DNA of 44,663 nucleotides from Paenibacillus koleovorans NBRC 103111. GTDB lineage: Bacteria; Bacillota; Bacilli; Paenibacillales; NBRC-103111. Made by a program: the position numbers and the translations under genes. Positions 26,157 through 34,825 of this stretch are shown piece by piece (within the stretch, counting starts at the first letter, position 1; the number at the start of each line of letters is the position of its first letter). Location: contig NZ_BIMA01000053.1 in the NCBI RefSeq assembly GCF_004000845.1, positions 1 through 44,663 of the forward strand. The letters run 5' to 3'. The notes under the pieces were generated by a model. The model saw only the letters and a program-made list of their open reading frames with translations, was not told the origin of the DNA and ran no database searches.

Positions 26157-26843
26157 ATGGAGTGTATGCAAGCTGTGAAGAAACATCAATGTCCGGAAGC
26201 GATGCTGTTCGATTTGGACGGTACGCTGTTCCAGACGGAAACGCTGCTGCTGCCCGCTTATGATGCCGCTTTCGACGAAATGCGCGCAGAAGGTTCTTAT
26301 ACCGGGGATACGCCGCCGGCGGAACGCATTCTTGGTTCGCTCGGCATGCTGCTGGAGCATATTTGGGCGCGGGTGCTGCCTGAAGCCTCTTCGGAAGTTA
26401 GACAACGGGCGGATGAACTGCTGCTGAAGCATCAGACGCTCCTGCTGGAGCAAGGGCTCGGGACGCTGTATCCGGGTGTTCGGGAGACGCTGGAGGAGCT
26501 GCATCGCCGAGGCGTGAAACTGTTCGTTGCGAGCAACGGATTGGAAATGTACGTAAGGGAAGTCATTGGCAAGCTGGGTTTAGGCCCGCTGTTTACGGAT
26601 CTATATAGCGCCGGCGAATACGCCACGCGATCGAAGGTTGATCTCGTCCGGCTGCTGCTGGACAAACATGGAGTGGCTGCGGCGTGGATGGTCGGGGACC
26701 GTTCCTCCGATGTGGAGGCCGGCGTTAAGAACGGATTGCCTGTCGTAGGCTGCAAGTATGCAGAATTCGGCAAACCTGGGGAACTGGACGGCTCCACGAT
26801 GATCATCACCTCGTTCCCGGAGATACTGGACTGGGTGGAGTAA
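26157..26843 (+). CDS. HAD-superfamily phosphatase (Gph/PGP-like)
   Basis: About 226 residues. HAD motif I FDLDGTLFQTE near residue 17, motif II as LFVASNGLE, motif III lysine in ATRSKVDLV, and motif IV MVGDRSSDVEAG followed by VVGCKYAEFG. The helical cap between motifs I and II is that of phosphoglycolate or beta-phosphoglucomutase-like enzymes. It is cytosolic; substrate not readable. ATG 26157 or 26166 may be the start; neither has a clear SD. Four bases separate it from the next gene, and twin palindromes upstream suggest regulation linked to the amino-sugar genes. Confidence 0.85.
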   Translation: MECMQAVKKHQCPEAMLFDLDGTLFQTETLLLPAYDAAFDEMRAEGSYTGDTPPAERILGSLGMLLEHIWARVLPEASSEVRQRADELLLKHQTLLLEQGLGTLYPGVRETLEELHRRGVKLFVASNGLEMYVREVIGKLGLGPLFTDLYSAGEYATRSKVDLVRLLLDKHGVAAAWMVGDRSSDVEAGVKNGLPVVGCKYAEFGKPGELDGSTMIITSFPEILDWVE

Positions 26844-26846
26844 GCG

Positions 26847-27371
26847 ATGAAAAAGCGATTTGTAATTGAAGCCGTCATGTTGGCGACGTACGGAGAGCTG
26901 ATGGTCCCGGACGTTCCAGTCGAATTTGTCATTCCCCACTCGACGATTCTCGAGCTGTACGAGATGCGGGACAGCGCCGAGCCGGTTATGCCCGAGCCGG
27001 AAGACGACGCTCATGTGAAGCGGAAGATCGGCGAGCTGATCGCCTTTTTCGAGACGCCGTTCAACAAGATCAAGATCGAACGCGCGCTGCTGGCGCCTTG
27101 GCGGAGCAGTCCGAGCCTGCTGATGAACGACCAGGTGAGCGTCGTCGTGCTGTATGCGGTCGATAGCGCGCAGTACGGCGAGCTGTTCGATCCGATCGAG
27201 ACGGAGCTTTTGCTCAGCTGCATGCGGGAGAAAGCCCCAATTCTGACCGATCAGCTGGAATTTCTCGACAAGGTGATCGAATCCGATGTGCCGGTGCAAG
27301 TGTTCGACGTGGACGATTTCGAGTTCGCGCTCGAGGATGATCTGCATCCGGATGATTGGAGCAAGCTGTAG
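26847..27371 (+). CDS. Acidic conserved-looking protein of unknown function
   Basis: 174 residues, strongly acidic, no signal peptide or membrane span. Not assigned to a function. Visible: MKKRFVIEAVMLATYGELM, IPHSTILELYEMRDS, a helical middle with PFNKIKIERALLAPW, and an acidic C-terminus VFDVDDFEFALEDDLHPDD. I recall similar Paenibacillus proteins carrying unsupported enzyme names; nothing here shows a catalytic motif. The GGAG of the preceding stop region acts as SD, 3 bp after the phosphatase stop, so the two are translationally linked. Confidence 0.75.
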   Translation: MKKRFVIEAVMLATYGELMVPDVPVEFVIPHSTILELYEMRDSAEPVMPEPEDDAHVKRKIGELIAFFETPFNKIKIERALLAPWRSSPSLLMNDQVSVVVLYAVDSAQYGELFDPIETELLLSCMREKAPILTDQLEFLDKVIESDVPVQVFDVDDFEFALEDDLHPDDWSKL

Positions 27372-27381
27372 AAGCAGGAAG

Positions 27382-27435
27382 CCTCAAGCTTAGGAGCCGA
27401 GCCCGCTCGGATGGACCTGAGTTTGGGGTTTTTTT
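27382..27435 (+). terminator. Terminator of the HAD operon
   Basis: CCTCAAGCTTAGG...CCGAGC pairs with GCTCGG...CCTGAGTTTGGGG around CC, then a run of T to 27435. It starts 11 bp after the stop codon. Confidence 0.85.
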
Positions 27436-27527
27436 GTTGCGAGGCTGCGAATAGGCTGCCGACACGACCAAGCATTGCCATGCAAGTCCGAGGAACAATC
27501 CGGCTCAGCCTGTCATCTCGATTCAAG

Positions 27528-27581
27528 CTTAAGACTTTCTTAAGGAACTCTTTCATCGATCTTAAGATTCGGTCTGTATAG
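27528..27581 (+). promoter_or_regulatory. Phased CTTAAG repeats and -10 of the MacB-type operon
   Basis: CTTAAG occurs at 27528, 27539 and 27561, spacings 11 and 22, followed by TATAGT (27576-27581) as a -10 with no good -35. Direct repeats on an 11-bp period are the usual binding layout of OmpR-family response regulators, so the ABC genes downstream are probably under a two-component system encoded elsewhere. Confidence 0.6.
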
Positions 27582-27651
27582 TGAGTAACGTCGGTCGGGT
27601 GGATCATCTGCGCATCGACCAGACCAAATCAAAGCTTCGATGGAGGTTGCC

Positions 27652-28359
27652 GTGATTACAGTTTCGGATTTATGCCATGAATTTCGGATTGGGAAAAAAG
27701 GAAAAGAACGGGTCGTTCCCGTCTTGCATCATATTAATTTGCATGTGGAGCGCGGCGAAATTGTGACTGTCGTAGGGCGAAGCGGCTCGGGGAAGTCGAC
27801 TTTGCTGAATCTCGTGAGCGGCTATATTCGGCCTACGGCAGGTCAACTGGTCATCGACGGGCGCAATGTGACGAAGCTGAGCGAAGGGGAATGGGCCGAT
27901 TTTCGGCTGGAGAAGTTCGGCTTTATCTTTCAGAGCTTCCAGCTTATCCCGAGCATGACCGCCTTTGAGAACGTCGAGCTGCCGCTTGTGCTGAAAGGGA
28001 TGGAGGTTGGCGAGCGTCGCCGCCGGACGGAAGCGATGCTGAAGCGGGTCGGACTGGATCCGTATGCCGGCCATTATCCCGGCGAGCTGTCCGGCGGTCA
28101 GCAGCAGCGGGTGAGCATTGCCCGGGCGCTTATCGTGAACCCGCCGATCATCCTGGCGGACGAGCCTACCGGCAGCTTGGACACGGAGAACGAGCAGTCG
28201 TTGCTGGATTTCATTCGCGAGCTGAACCGGGAGCAAGGCATTACGTTCCTTATTATTACGCATGACGAGCAAGTCGCTTCGATCGGGCATCGGAAAGTCG
28301 TTATCCAGGACGGCCGGCTCGTGGACTCCCTGAGCTTGGTTAAGGGGGGCTTGCGATGA
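27652..28359 (+). CDS. MacB/LolD-like ABC transporter ATP-binding protein
   Basis: 235 residues. Walker A VVGRSGSGKSTLL, Q-loop FIFQSFQLIPSMTA, signature LSGGQQQRVSIARAL, Walker B IILADEPTGSLDTEN and H-loop ITHDEQV match the MacB/LolD/FtsE branch, which drives mechanotransmission or export rather than import. The start is probably GTG 27652, since ATGGAGG just upstream supplies the SD; ATG 27640 would bury the SD in the coding sequence. Overlaps the permease gene by ATGA. Such pairs often act in antimicrobial peptide resistance or envelope stress, but the substrate is unknown. Confidence 0.92.
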   Translation: MITVSDLCHEFRIGKKGKERVVPVLHHINLHVERGEIVTVVGRSGSGKSTLLNLVSGYIRPTAGQLVIDGRNVTKLSEGEWADFRLEKFGFIFQSFQLIPSMTAFENVELPLVLKGMEVGERRRRTEAMLKRVGLDPYAGHYPGELSGGQQQRVSIARALIVNPPIILADEPTGSLDTENEQSLLDFIRELNREQGITFLIITHDEQVASIGHRKVVIQDGRLVDSLSLVKGGLR

Positions 28360-29738
28360 AGTGGGGCGATCGGTTCCGGTTTGTGCGGCAAAATATGAAG
28401 AAAAACAAGTCGCGGGTGTTCATGACGGTGCTCGCGACGGCGATGGGCTGTTCGTTCCTGATCGTGCTGGCCTCGGTCGGCTTCGGGTTGCAGAAGAGCG
28501 TCGTGAATGAAATTACGGGCGACAGCTTGTTGACGGAGATTAGCGTCTATGGCAAGGAAGAGAGAAAGAATCTGTACTCTCAACTGAAGGATGCGGATAT
28601 TGCAGAGCTGGAGCAAATCCCGAATGTGAAAAGTGTGACGCGCCGGATCACCGTCGGCCAGCAATTGAATCTTCGAGTCGGTGATCAGGTGACCTCGCAG
28701 CAGGGCGTTATTATGCATATCCCGTCCGAAGTGAAAGCGGGCTTTAAGTTAGAGGCGGGCCGGATGCCGCAATCGGATCGCGAGGTGATCGTGGGCTATC
28801 AATTCGCCGAATCGCTTCGGAAAGCGGGCGAAGCAATAGAGGAAGATAGCACTGCCGCTGAACCAGAGAAACAGGAGCAGTCCATAGAGGAGATGGACAA
28901 GGTAGCTGCTTCGGTGCTGAACAAGACGATGGACATGGAAGTGAAGCGAATGGTCGGCAAGGCGGAGGAGAAGACGGTCATGCCGGTTACGATTGTTGGC
29001 GTAGCGAGCAAGCCGACGCGTGAGTGGATGAACGACCGCAAAATCTACTTGTCGGACGCGATGCTTCGCGAGATCGAGAGCTATACGAACACGCGTCGTG
29101 GCGATATTATTCCTCCGGAGCTAATGGAGAAGGGAGGCGCAGCGAGTGCCGCGCCTATCGACGGTGAGCGGGAATATGCGGAAGTTCATATCTACGCAGA
29201 CAACGTCAAAGACGTGAAGGGCATCGCCGATGTGCTGGAGGAGCGCAGCTATGCCAACCATTCGATCGTGAACGAGCTGGAGCAAGTAAACGTCATGTTT
29301 ACGATCATGAAGATAGGGCTGCTGCTCGTCGGGACGATCGCCGTGCTCATCGCCTCGATCGGCATCTACAACACGATGACGATGGCGGTCACCGAACGGG
29401 CGCAGGACATCGGCATCATGAAGGCGATCGGCGCGCACCCGTCCACAGTGAAGAGCGTGTTCCTGATCGAGAGCACGTACATCGGGGTGCTTGGCGCCTT
29501 GATCGGTACCGTTGTGTCCTACGTCATCAGCTTCGCCGTGAACTTGTCGCTGCCGGCGGTCATCTCCGGCTTCATGGGGGAGAATCCGCCGGAGGGGCTG
29601 ATCTTCTCGGACATTCCGCCGTCGCTCACGCTGATCTGCGTCGCGATCAGCCTGGTCGTAGCGATGCTGTCCGGCTTGCGTCCGGCCAAGCGGGCTACGC
29701 AGGTGGACGTGCTCAAGGCGCTGCGGCGCGATGTGTAG
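28356..29738 (+). CDS. MacB/FtsX-like ABC transporter permease
   Basis: 460 residues. One N-terminal span (about 20-45, RVFMTVLATAMGCSFLIVLA) precedes a large extracytoplasmic region (about 45-310) with coiled, Glu/Lys-rich stretches (EPEKQEQSIEEMDKVAAS). Three C-terminal spans of the FtsX domain follow (MKIGLLLVGTIAVLIASIGI, then ERAQDIGIMKAIGAH, LIGTVVSYVISFAVNL and LICVAISLVVAMLSG), ending with the typical PAKRATQVDVLKALR. With the ATPase it forms a MacB-type dimer. No outer-membrane partner is expected in a Gram-positive. Confidence 0.93.
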   Translation: MKWGDRFRFVRQNMKKNKSRVFMTVLATAMGCSFLIVLASVGFGLQKSVVNEITGDSLLTEISVYGKEERKNLYSQLKDADIAELEQIPNVKSVTRRITVGQQLNLRVGDQVTSQQGVIMHIPSEVKAGFKLEAGRMPQSDREVIVGYQFAESLRKAGEAIEEDSTAAEPEKQEQSIEEMDKVAASVLNKTMDMEVKRMVGKAEEKTVMPVTIVGVASKPTREWMNDRKIYLSDAMLREIESYTNTRRGDIIPPELMEKGGAASAAPIDGEREYAEVHIYADNVKDVKGIADVLEERSYANHSIVNELEQVNVMFTIMKIGLLLVGTIAVLIASIGIYNTMTMAVTERAQDIGIMKAIGAHPSTVKSVFLIESTYIGVLGALIGTVVSYVISFAVNLSLPAVISGFMGENPPEGLIFSDIPPSLTLICVAISLVVAMLSGLRPAKRATQVDVLKALRRDV

Positions 29739-29787
29739 CCTGCGGATCCACATCCAGCCGATCTGGAATGGCAACGGACACAAAGAA

Positions 29788-29814
29788 CCTCCGGCGATTT
29801 CGCCAGAGGTTTTT
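29788..29814. terminator. Convergent terminator between the ABC and YheC/D operons
   Basis: CCTCCGGCGATTTCGCCAGAGG (stem CCTC-GGCG / CGCC-GAGG) is followed by TTTTT on the plus strand; on the minus strand a weaker TTCTTTG follows. It probably serves both convergent operons, but mainly the rightward one. Confidence 0.7.
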
Positions 29815-29842
29815 GCGCACATATGAAAACACCATATTTGAT

Positions 29843-31120
29843 CTAACTGCCGCTGCCGCCCGCGCTGCCATAGCCGTTCGCGACTCCGCTGCCATTGCTG
29901 CCGCCGCTACCCGCCACCGCTTCCTCCGCGCGTTCTCGCTCGGAAGTCGACGCAGGTTTGCCGCTCCGCTCCGCTCCGCCGAGCGGCTTGCTCTTGTCGC
30001 CGCTGCCGCTACCCGCCTTCCGGCTTCGGTTGCCGCCGGCATGCACCCAGAGCGCGTACTCGAGCGGCCGGCTGATCGCCTTCGCATACGTGTCGCGTTC
30101 GCCGATGCGTATGAACACCTCGCGCGCCGGCTTCGGGTTCAGCTCCAGCAGCCACGGATGCCCGCTCGGATCGATCGCGATGTCGAGCCCCAGCTCGCAC
30201 AGCTTGCCGTACGTGCGTTCGAGCTGCTCCGCTACGGAATGGCTCAGCCGGTGGATCTCCTTGACGATCTGATCCGTCTTGTCGTTCGAGAAATTCAGCC
30301 GCAGCAGCGTCAGCATCGGCACCGCTTCCCCGCCTCCGTGCAGGTTGGAGGTGATGCTGCGTTTCGGCCCGACGCGTCCCGCACAGCCCGTCACCTCCCA
30401 TTGCCCGCTGCCGTTCTTCTGGATGAGTAGCCGGAAGTCGTGCACTCGGCCGTCGCTTAGCTTGCTCTGGATGCCCTGCTGGATCAAGTAGCGGTCTCTA
30501 ATATTAAACCCCGTCAGCTTTTGCGGGATTTGACGTTCGCTGGCGGTTCGCGGGGTGATGATCCGGCGATGGCTGTCTCGGCCTTGGATCAAATACGTGC
30601 CGCTGCTTACTTTCTCGATGCGGACGATGCCTCGCCCTCCGGTCCCGTTGATCGGCTTCATATAGACGAGGTTGCGTCCTCGGATGAATTGGACCAGGTC
30701 TTGCGCCGAATGATAGACGCTGGTAGCCGGCATGTATGGACGAACTGCCGTATTCCGGCTGAGCAGCTGATGGATCGACCATTTGTTGCCGATCGGCCGG
30801 TTCAGGAAGACGAGCCGGTCGGCATATCGCGCACGGAATTTCTGGAACTGCCGAAACCGCTCGTTCGGTTGGTAGCGGCAACGGTCGTAGATCACTTGCG
30901 GCAGCGGCATCCATCGCCGGACCCACACTTTATTATCCGGATCATAGAGCTGCGCTTGCACGCGGTCATAGCTGTAATCGACATCTTGGGGCGTGAAGAC
31001 GACGACGGTGATCCCGAGTCGCTTGCCCTGGGCGATCAGCTTGCGGAAGTAAGCCCGTTCTTCCAATTGCTTGTTGGCATTCAAATATAACGTCATGACG
31101 CCGAGTGTCAGTTTGGACAT
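29843..31120 (-). CDS. YheC/YheD-family ATP-grasp spore-coat protein, paralogue 5
   Basis: 425 residues, ATP-grasp. It lacks the N-terminal domain of paralogues 1 and 3 and starts with LGVMTLYLNANKQLEERAYF. ATP loop KPINGTGGRGIVRIEK; DFRLLIQKNGSGQW; the loop TSNLHGGGEAVP; and the Mg-binding end LGLDIAIDPSGHPWLLELNP. A low-complexity Gly/Ser/Lys tail of about 60 residues (GSGGSNGSGVANGYGSAGGS) is not seen in the others. B. subtilis relatives are made late in sporulation and associate with the coat; their reaction is unknown. ATG 31120 has AAGGTGAAC; the frame to 31132 has none. Last of five genes. Confidence 0.9.
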   Translation of the reverse strand: MSKLTLGVMTLYLNANKQLEERAYFRKLIAQGKRLGITVVVFTPQDVDYSYDRVQAQLYDPDNKVWVRRWMPLPQVIYDRCRYQPNERFRQFQKFRARYADRLVFLNRPIGNKWSIHQLLSRNTAVRPYMPATSVYHSAQDLVQFIRGRNLVYMKPINGTGGRGIVRIEKVSSGTYLIQGRDSHRRIITPRTASERQIPQKLTGFNIRDRYLIQQGIQSKLSDGRVHDFRLLIQKNGSGQWEVTGCAGRVGPKRSITSNLHGGGEAVPMLTLLRLNFSNDKTDQIVKEIHRLSHSVAEQLERTYGKLCELGLDIAIDPSGHPWLLELNPKPAREVFIRIGERDTYAKAISRPLEYALWVHAGGNRSRKAGSGSGDKSKPLGGAERSGKPASTSERERAEEAVAGSGGSNGSGVANGYGSAGGSGS

Positions 31121-31166
31121 GAGCAAGTTCACCTTCTTCGGTTGTCGGGATGCTCCGGCGATCGGA

Positions 31167-32324
31167 TCAGAATGGGGTGGTCACGGTCCCGGGTGCCTTC
31201 GCTTGTTTGGATCGGATCAAATGGAGCGAATATTGCACGATGCGCTGAAGCGACTTTTTGCGGATCGGAGGCTCGTCGAACTTCATCGGCTTGGAATTCG
31301 CTTCGAAAAACCAGATGCTTCCCGACGTATCGACGCCCATGTCCATCGACATCTCGCCGAGCAAGTGACCCGACTTCTTCTCGATCTGGCGGGCGATCGT
31401 CAGCGCCGCCCTCTTCGCCCGGAGCAAGATGCGCCGCGCGCCTTCCCAACCGAAGGTGGATGCCAGCAGCTTCTCCGGATCGTCGATCGACCCGCCCCGC
31501 GGTACATGGGTGGTGATGCTCATCTTGCCCGCCAGGCGTGCGCCGATGCCGGTCAGCTTCCATTCGCCCTTGCCGTTCTTCTGCACAAGCAAGCGGAGGT
31601 CGAACTTCCGCCGTTTGTGCCGGGCGAGCGTAATGCCTTGCTGGACGATATATTCGCCGTTCTCCATCTCTTCTTGGACTCTCGTCCACAGCTGGGAGAC
31701 GGTCGCTGTCTTATACAATTGGCTCGCTCGATTTCCTTGTACGCTCAATCGGAATTCCGTCTTGCGAAGCGGCCGGGTGACGGCGCGGCGCACCCGCATG
31801 ATGCCTTGGCCCGCCTTGCCCCTCACCGGCTTCAAATAGAGGACGGGAAACGTTCGGAGCAGTGTCTCCAGCTCCTCCGCATTCGTCATTTTGCGTGTCA
31901 ATGGGATGTACTTGGCGGTATGTTTGCCTTTGTTCAGCCACTCGAACAGTGTCCATTTGTCAAAGTACGAAGGATTGAACAGGCGGATTTGCGGATTGCG
32001 CATACAAGCCTGGAGCGTCTGCTGCACGTCCGGCGATTCTTCATCGGACCGGCTCGGGATGCGGTTGTACAGCACATGGGGGACGGCGATCCATTGCTGG
32101 GACCACGAATCGGACGGGACGTTGTAAACATGCGCGATAATCCGTTTATTTCTCGGTTTCAAATCCTTCATCGTGATGACACAGATGGAGACGCCCATCT
32201 CGTAGCCGGTGCGAATCAGGTCGATGAAATTCGCCCGGTTGCCCCGGAATTGCTCTTCGCTGTCATGCATGGTCAAGATGCCTACGAGCGGGCGCTGCAG
32301 GTAGGTTTCGGAAACGTCGACCAT
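31167..32324 (-). CDS. YheC/YheD-family ATP-grasp spore-coat protein, paralogue 4
   Basis: 385 residues; no extra N-terminal domain (opens PLVGILTMHDSEEQFRG). ATP loop KPVRGKAGQGIMRVRR, FDLRLLVQKNGKGEWKLTG, the loop TTHVPRGGSIDD and the metal end MDMGVDTSGSIWFFEANSKP are all intact, so an active ATP-dependent ligase is likely; the acceptor is unknown. SD GGAGGGAAT overlaps the stop region of the upstream paralogue, whose stop touches this ATG. The identity to paralogue 3 in the ATP-binding core is partial, so the copies are old duplicates. Confidence 0.9.
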   Translation of the reverse strand: MVDVSETYLQRPLVGILTMHDSEEQFRGNRANFIDLIRTGYEMGVSICVITMKDLKPRNKRIIAHVYNVPSDSWSQQWIAVPHVLYNRIPSRSDEESPDVQQTLQACMRNPQIRLFNPSYFDKWTLFEWLNKGKHTAKYIPLTRKMTNAEELETLLRTFPVLYLKPVRGKAGQGIMRVRRAVTRPLRKTEFRLSVQGNRASQLYKTATVSQLWTRVQEEMENGEYIVQQGITLARHKRRKFDLRLLVQKNGKGEWKLTGIGARLAGKMSITTHVPRGGSIDDPEKLLASTFGWEGARRILLRAKRAALTIARQIEKKSGHLLGEMSMDMGVDTSGSIWFFEANSKPMKFDEPPIRKKSLQRIVQYSLHLIRSKQAKAPGTVTTPF

Positions 32325-33689
32325 CTAGGATTCCCTCCTCGACCGGAACTTGCCGAGATAGGCGAGATGCTCCGCGATGTACTTCAGCGAGGAGTTGCCC
32401 TGAGCCTTCAGCGCCGGGTGTTTGAAGATTGAACGACCGGGTTTGGAATTCGCCTCGAACATCCATACCCTCTCGTTCTGGTCGATGCCGATGTCGAGTC
32501 CTAGCTCGCCCAGGTTGCGGCGTCCGTGCTTCTCGATCGACTCGGCCAGCTTGATCGCGGACTGCTTCGCATCCTCCAGGATGCCTTCCGCCTTCGCTCC
32601 GAACACCCGGTCGAGCACATACTCCGGCGTCATCACCTGACCGCCGTTTTTCACATGCGTCGTGACGCTGCCTTTGCCTGCTTTTTTGGCGCCGATCCCG
32701 GCAACGACCCACTGGTTGTTCCCGTTCTTGTTGAGGTGGAAGCGGAAGTCGATCGGACAAGCGTCGATTTCGATCAGGCGAATGCCTTGCTGCACGACAT
32801 AGTTGCGCATCCGGCCGTTACCATTGAGCAGCTTGAACAGCCCGCTCGTGTTGTTGAAGCGGAACAGCACGTTTTTGCCGCCTCGGCGGAAGCGGACAAA
32901 GTAGCCGCGTTTCGGATGGTAGGTGAGTCGATAAATGCCGATCCCGAGACTGCCTGCGGTCGGCTTCAGATAGACGAATCGATGTTTCTCCAGCATCTCC
33001 CGGATCCGGTCCGGGGACGGATTGTTATGCGATTCCGGAACGTGCTTATTCGCCTCTTTGTCCTCCTCCAGCAGCTTGTAGACGTCGGATTTGTCAAAGA
33101 AGCTCCAGTTGAAAATGCCGATTCCTCTGCGTACGAACCGATCTTTCAGCTGATCCATCGAGATGGAGCGGTCGACGCGGCGATTGGAGAGCCGGTTGTA
33201 TACCGCGTCCGGCAGCGGCACCGTCTTGCGGATCCAGCCCGTGCCGTTCGGGAAGTAGGCGACGACCGTCTCGGCTTGCCAGTCGATGTCGCTCGGCAGA
33301 AACGCAAAGTAGTAGGACGTTTTGCTGCCGGCGGAAATATAGGATTTGAGCATCGACGACCGCACGCCGAACGGTTGAGTGACGCTGCCTGTTCCGTTGG
33401 CCAGAATGCCGATCAGGGGGCCAAGCTGCACTTCCTTCGTACCGCTCGCCTGTACCGTTATTTGACCGCTTCTCGGCACCATCAGCTGGCTTTTGACCGA
33501 GAGGGGGAGAATGATATGCTTGCCGGGCTTCTTCGTCATTCTCAAGCTGACGGAAGCGGTGCGGCTGCCCATCTTCATCGTGAGCATGTTCGTGCTGGTC
33601 AGCTGAAGGGCCTTCGCGAGGGCCGTGGACATGTGGACGACCCGATCTGTTCGAGGCGCAAATTGAATCGAGCATAACGTCAAACTCAT
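32325..33689 (-). CDS. YheC/YheD-family ATP-grasp spore-coat protein, paralogue 3
   Basis: 454 residues. An N-terminal beta-rich domain (about 1-100: KMGSRTASVSLRMTKK, then LGPLIGILANG) precedes the ATP-grasp part. ATP loop KPTAGSLGIGIYRLTYHP; DFRFHLNKNGNNQWVVAG; loop TTHVKNGGQVMTP; metal end LGLDIGIDQNERVWMFEANS with KPGRSIF. The same two-part layout is found in paralogue 1. GGAGGGT precedes the ATG, which overlaps the stop of the upstream gene (ATGA type). Confidence 0.92.
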   Translation of the reverse strand: MSLTLCSIQFAPRTDRVVHMSTALAKALQLTSTNMLTMKMGSRTASVSLRMTKKPGKHIILPLSVKSQLMVPRSGQITVQASGTKEVQLGPLIGILANGTGSVTQPFGVRSSMLKSYISAGSKTSYYFAFLPSDIDWQAETVVAYFPNGTGWIRKTVPLPDAVYNRLSNRRVDRSISMDQLKDRFVRRGIGIFNWSFFDKSDVYKLLEEDKEANKHVPESHNNPSPDRIREMLEKHRFVYLKPTAGSLGIGIYRLTYHPKRGYFVRFRRGGKNVLFRFNNTSGLFKLLNGNGRMRNYVVQQGIRLIEIDACPIDFRFHLNKNGNNQWVVAGIGAKKAGKGSVTTHVKNGGQVMTPEYVLDRVFGAKAEGILEDAKQSAIKLAESIEKHGRRNLGELGLDIGIDQNERVWMFEANSKPGRSIFKHPALKAQGNSSLKYIAEHLAYLGKFRSRRES

Positions 33690-34816
33690 GAAATGACCCT
33701 CCTAGTGGTGTCAAGAAGATAGCGAGCGTAGTAGATCGGATTCCGGATGGAGGCTAGGCGCACCTGCGGATCGCTCAATCGGGCGAAGGCCGAGCGGCCG
33801 GGCTTCGAATTGGCTTCCAGAATCCATACATGACCGGAGGCGTCAATTCCGAGATCGATGCCGAGCTCTGCTAATCTTCCGTGGTGCTGCTCCAGTATGA
33901 CTGGGACGCGGGAGGCGATATTTAGCAGGGTGCTGCGGATCTGCCTGGCTTTCTCCTCTCCGAATTCGTTCTGGAGAAAGGGCTCCAGGTCCATCGCAAC
34001 CCCTCCGCCGTGCAAGTTGGAGGTGACGTTGCCGGAGGCTCCGCGCCGGACGGCGAGACCGGTGACGCTCCAGACGCCGCGGCGGTTTTTCTGCACGAGA
34101 CAGCGGATGTCGAACGGCTCGCCGGAGCGGGTGTTCAGCCGCAAGTACGGCTGCACGAGGTAAGAGCGTCCGGCGGTGAACGCTTCGAGCCAGCTGCGCA
34201 GGAGCGGCTCCGACGCGAACGTCCGCGCGAACGGCTCATTGCGGCCGCTTCGGCCGACGGCGGTGTAGCTTCCGTCTGCGGCGGCGCCCAGCCGCAGCAC
34301 GCCTTTGCCTTGCGAGCCGGCGTCCGGCTTCAGGAACAGCGTGCCGTCCCGCTGCAAAGCGGCCGTCAGCGACGCCCAGCCGGTCAGCCTGCGCGTCGCC
34401 GGCAAGTACGAGCGCAGCGCCTCGTCGCGCTGCAGGATGCGGTGCACCTGCAGCTTGCCGCGCAGCCCGTAGCCCAAGAAGCGGACATCCGGACGTTCCT
34501 TCAGCCGGATCAGGCATTCGCGGTATCGCCCGTAATCGTGGCGGTTGCGGAAGAAGCTGCGATCATAGACGATCGCGGGCAAGGGGAAACGTCCGGCTTT
34601 CCACCCTCCGTGCTCGGGGGCGTATGTGTAGCCGTCGATTGTTTCGTCCTCCCAGTGCAGGCCGTTCGGCGAGAACACGAACACCTGCAAGCCTTGCTCC
34701 CGGCCGATTCGGATCAGCCGGCGGTAAAACATTTGATCGCCGAACGGTGGCTGCCCCTGCTTCTCGCAGACCAGAATCCCGATAAACGAATGGGTTTGTT
34801 TTCGAGTGTCGTTCAT
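33686..34816 (-). CDS. YheC/YheD-family ATP-grasp spore-coat protein, paralogue 2
   Basis: 376 residues, short form (FIGILVCEKQGQPPFGDQMF at the start). ATP loop KPDAGSQGKGVLRLGA, FDIRCLVQKNRRGVWSVTG, loop TSNLHGGGVAMDLEP and metal end LGIDLGIDASGHVWILEANS with KPGRSAF are intact. It is unusually Arg/Ala-rich in the middle (AALQRDGTLFLKPDAG region). The start is ATG 34816, two codons inside the longest frame, because GAGGT lies 7 bp upstream. Nine bases after paralogue 1. Confidence 0.9.
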   Translation of the reverse strand: MNDTRKQTHSFIGILVCEKQGQPPFGDQMFYRRLIRIGREQGLQVFVFSPNGLHWEDETIDGYTYAPEHGGWKAGRFPLPAIVYDRSFFRNRHDYGRYRECLIRLKERPDVRFLGYGLRGKLQVHRILQRDEALRSYLPATRRLTGWASLTAALQRDGTLFLKPDAGSQGKGVLRLGAAADGSYTAVGRSGRNEPFARTFASEPLLRSWLEAFTAGRSYLVQPYLRLNTRSGEPFDIRCLVQKNRRGVWSVTGLAVRRGASGNVTSNLHGGGVAMDLEPFLQNEFGEEKARQIRSTLLNIASRVPVILEQHHGRLAELGIDLGIDASGHVWILEANSKPGRSAFARLSDPQVRLASIRNPIYYARYLLDTTRRVIS

Positions 34817-34825
34817 AACCATACC

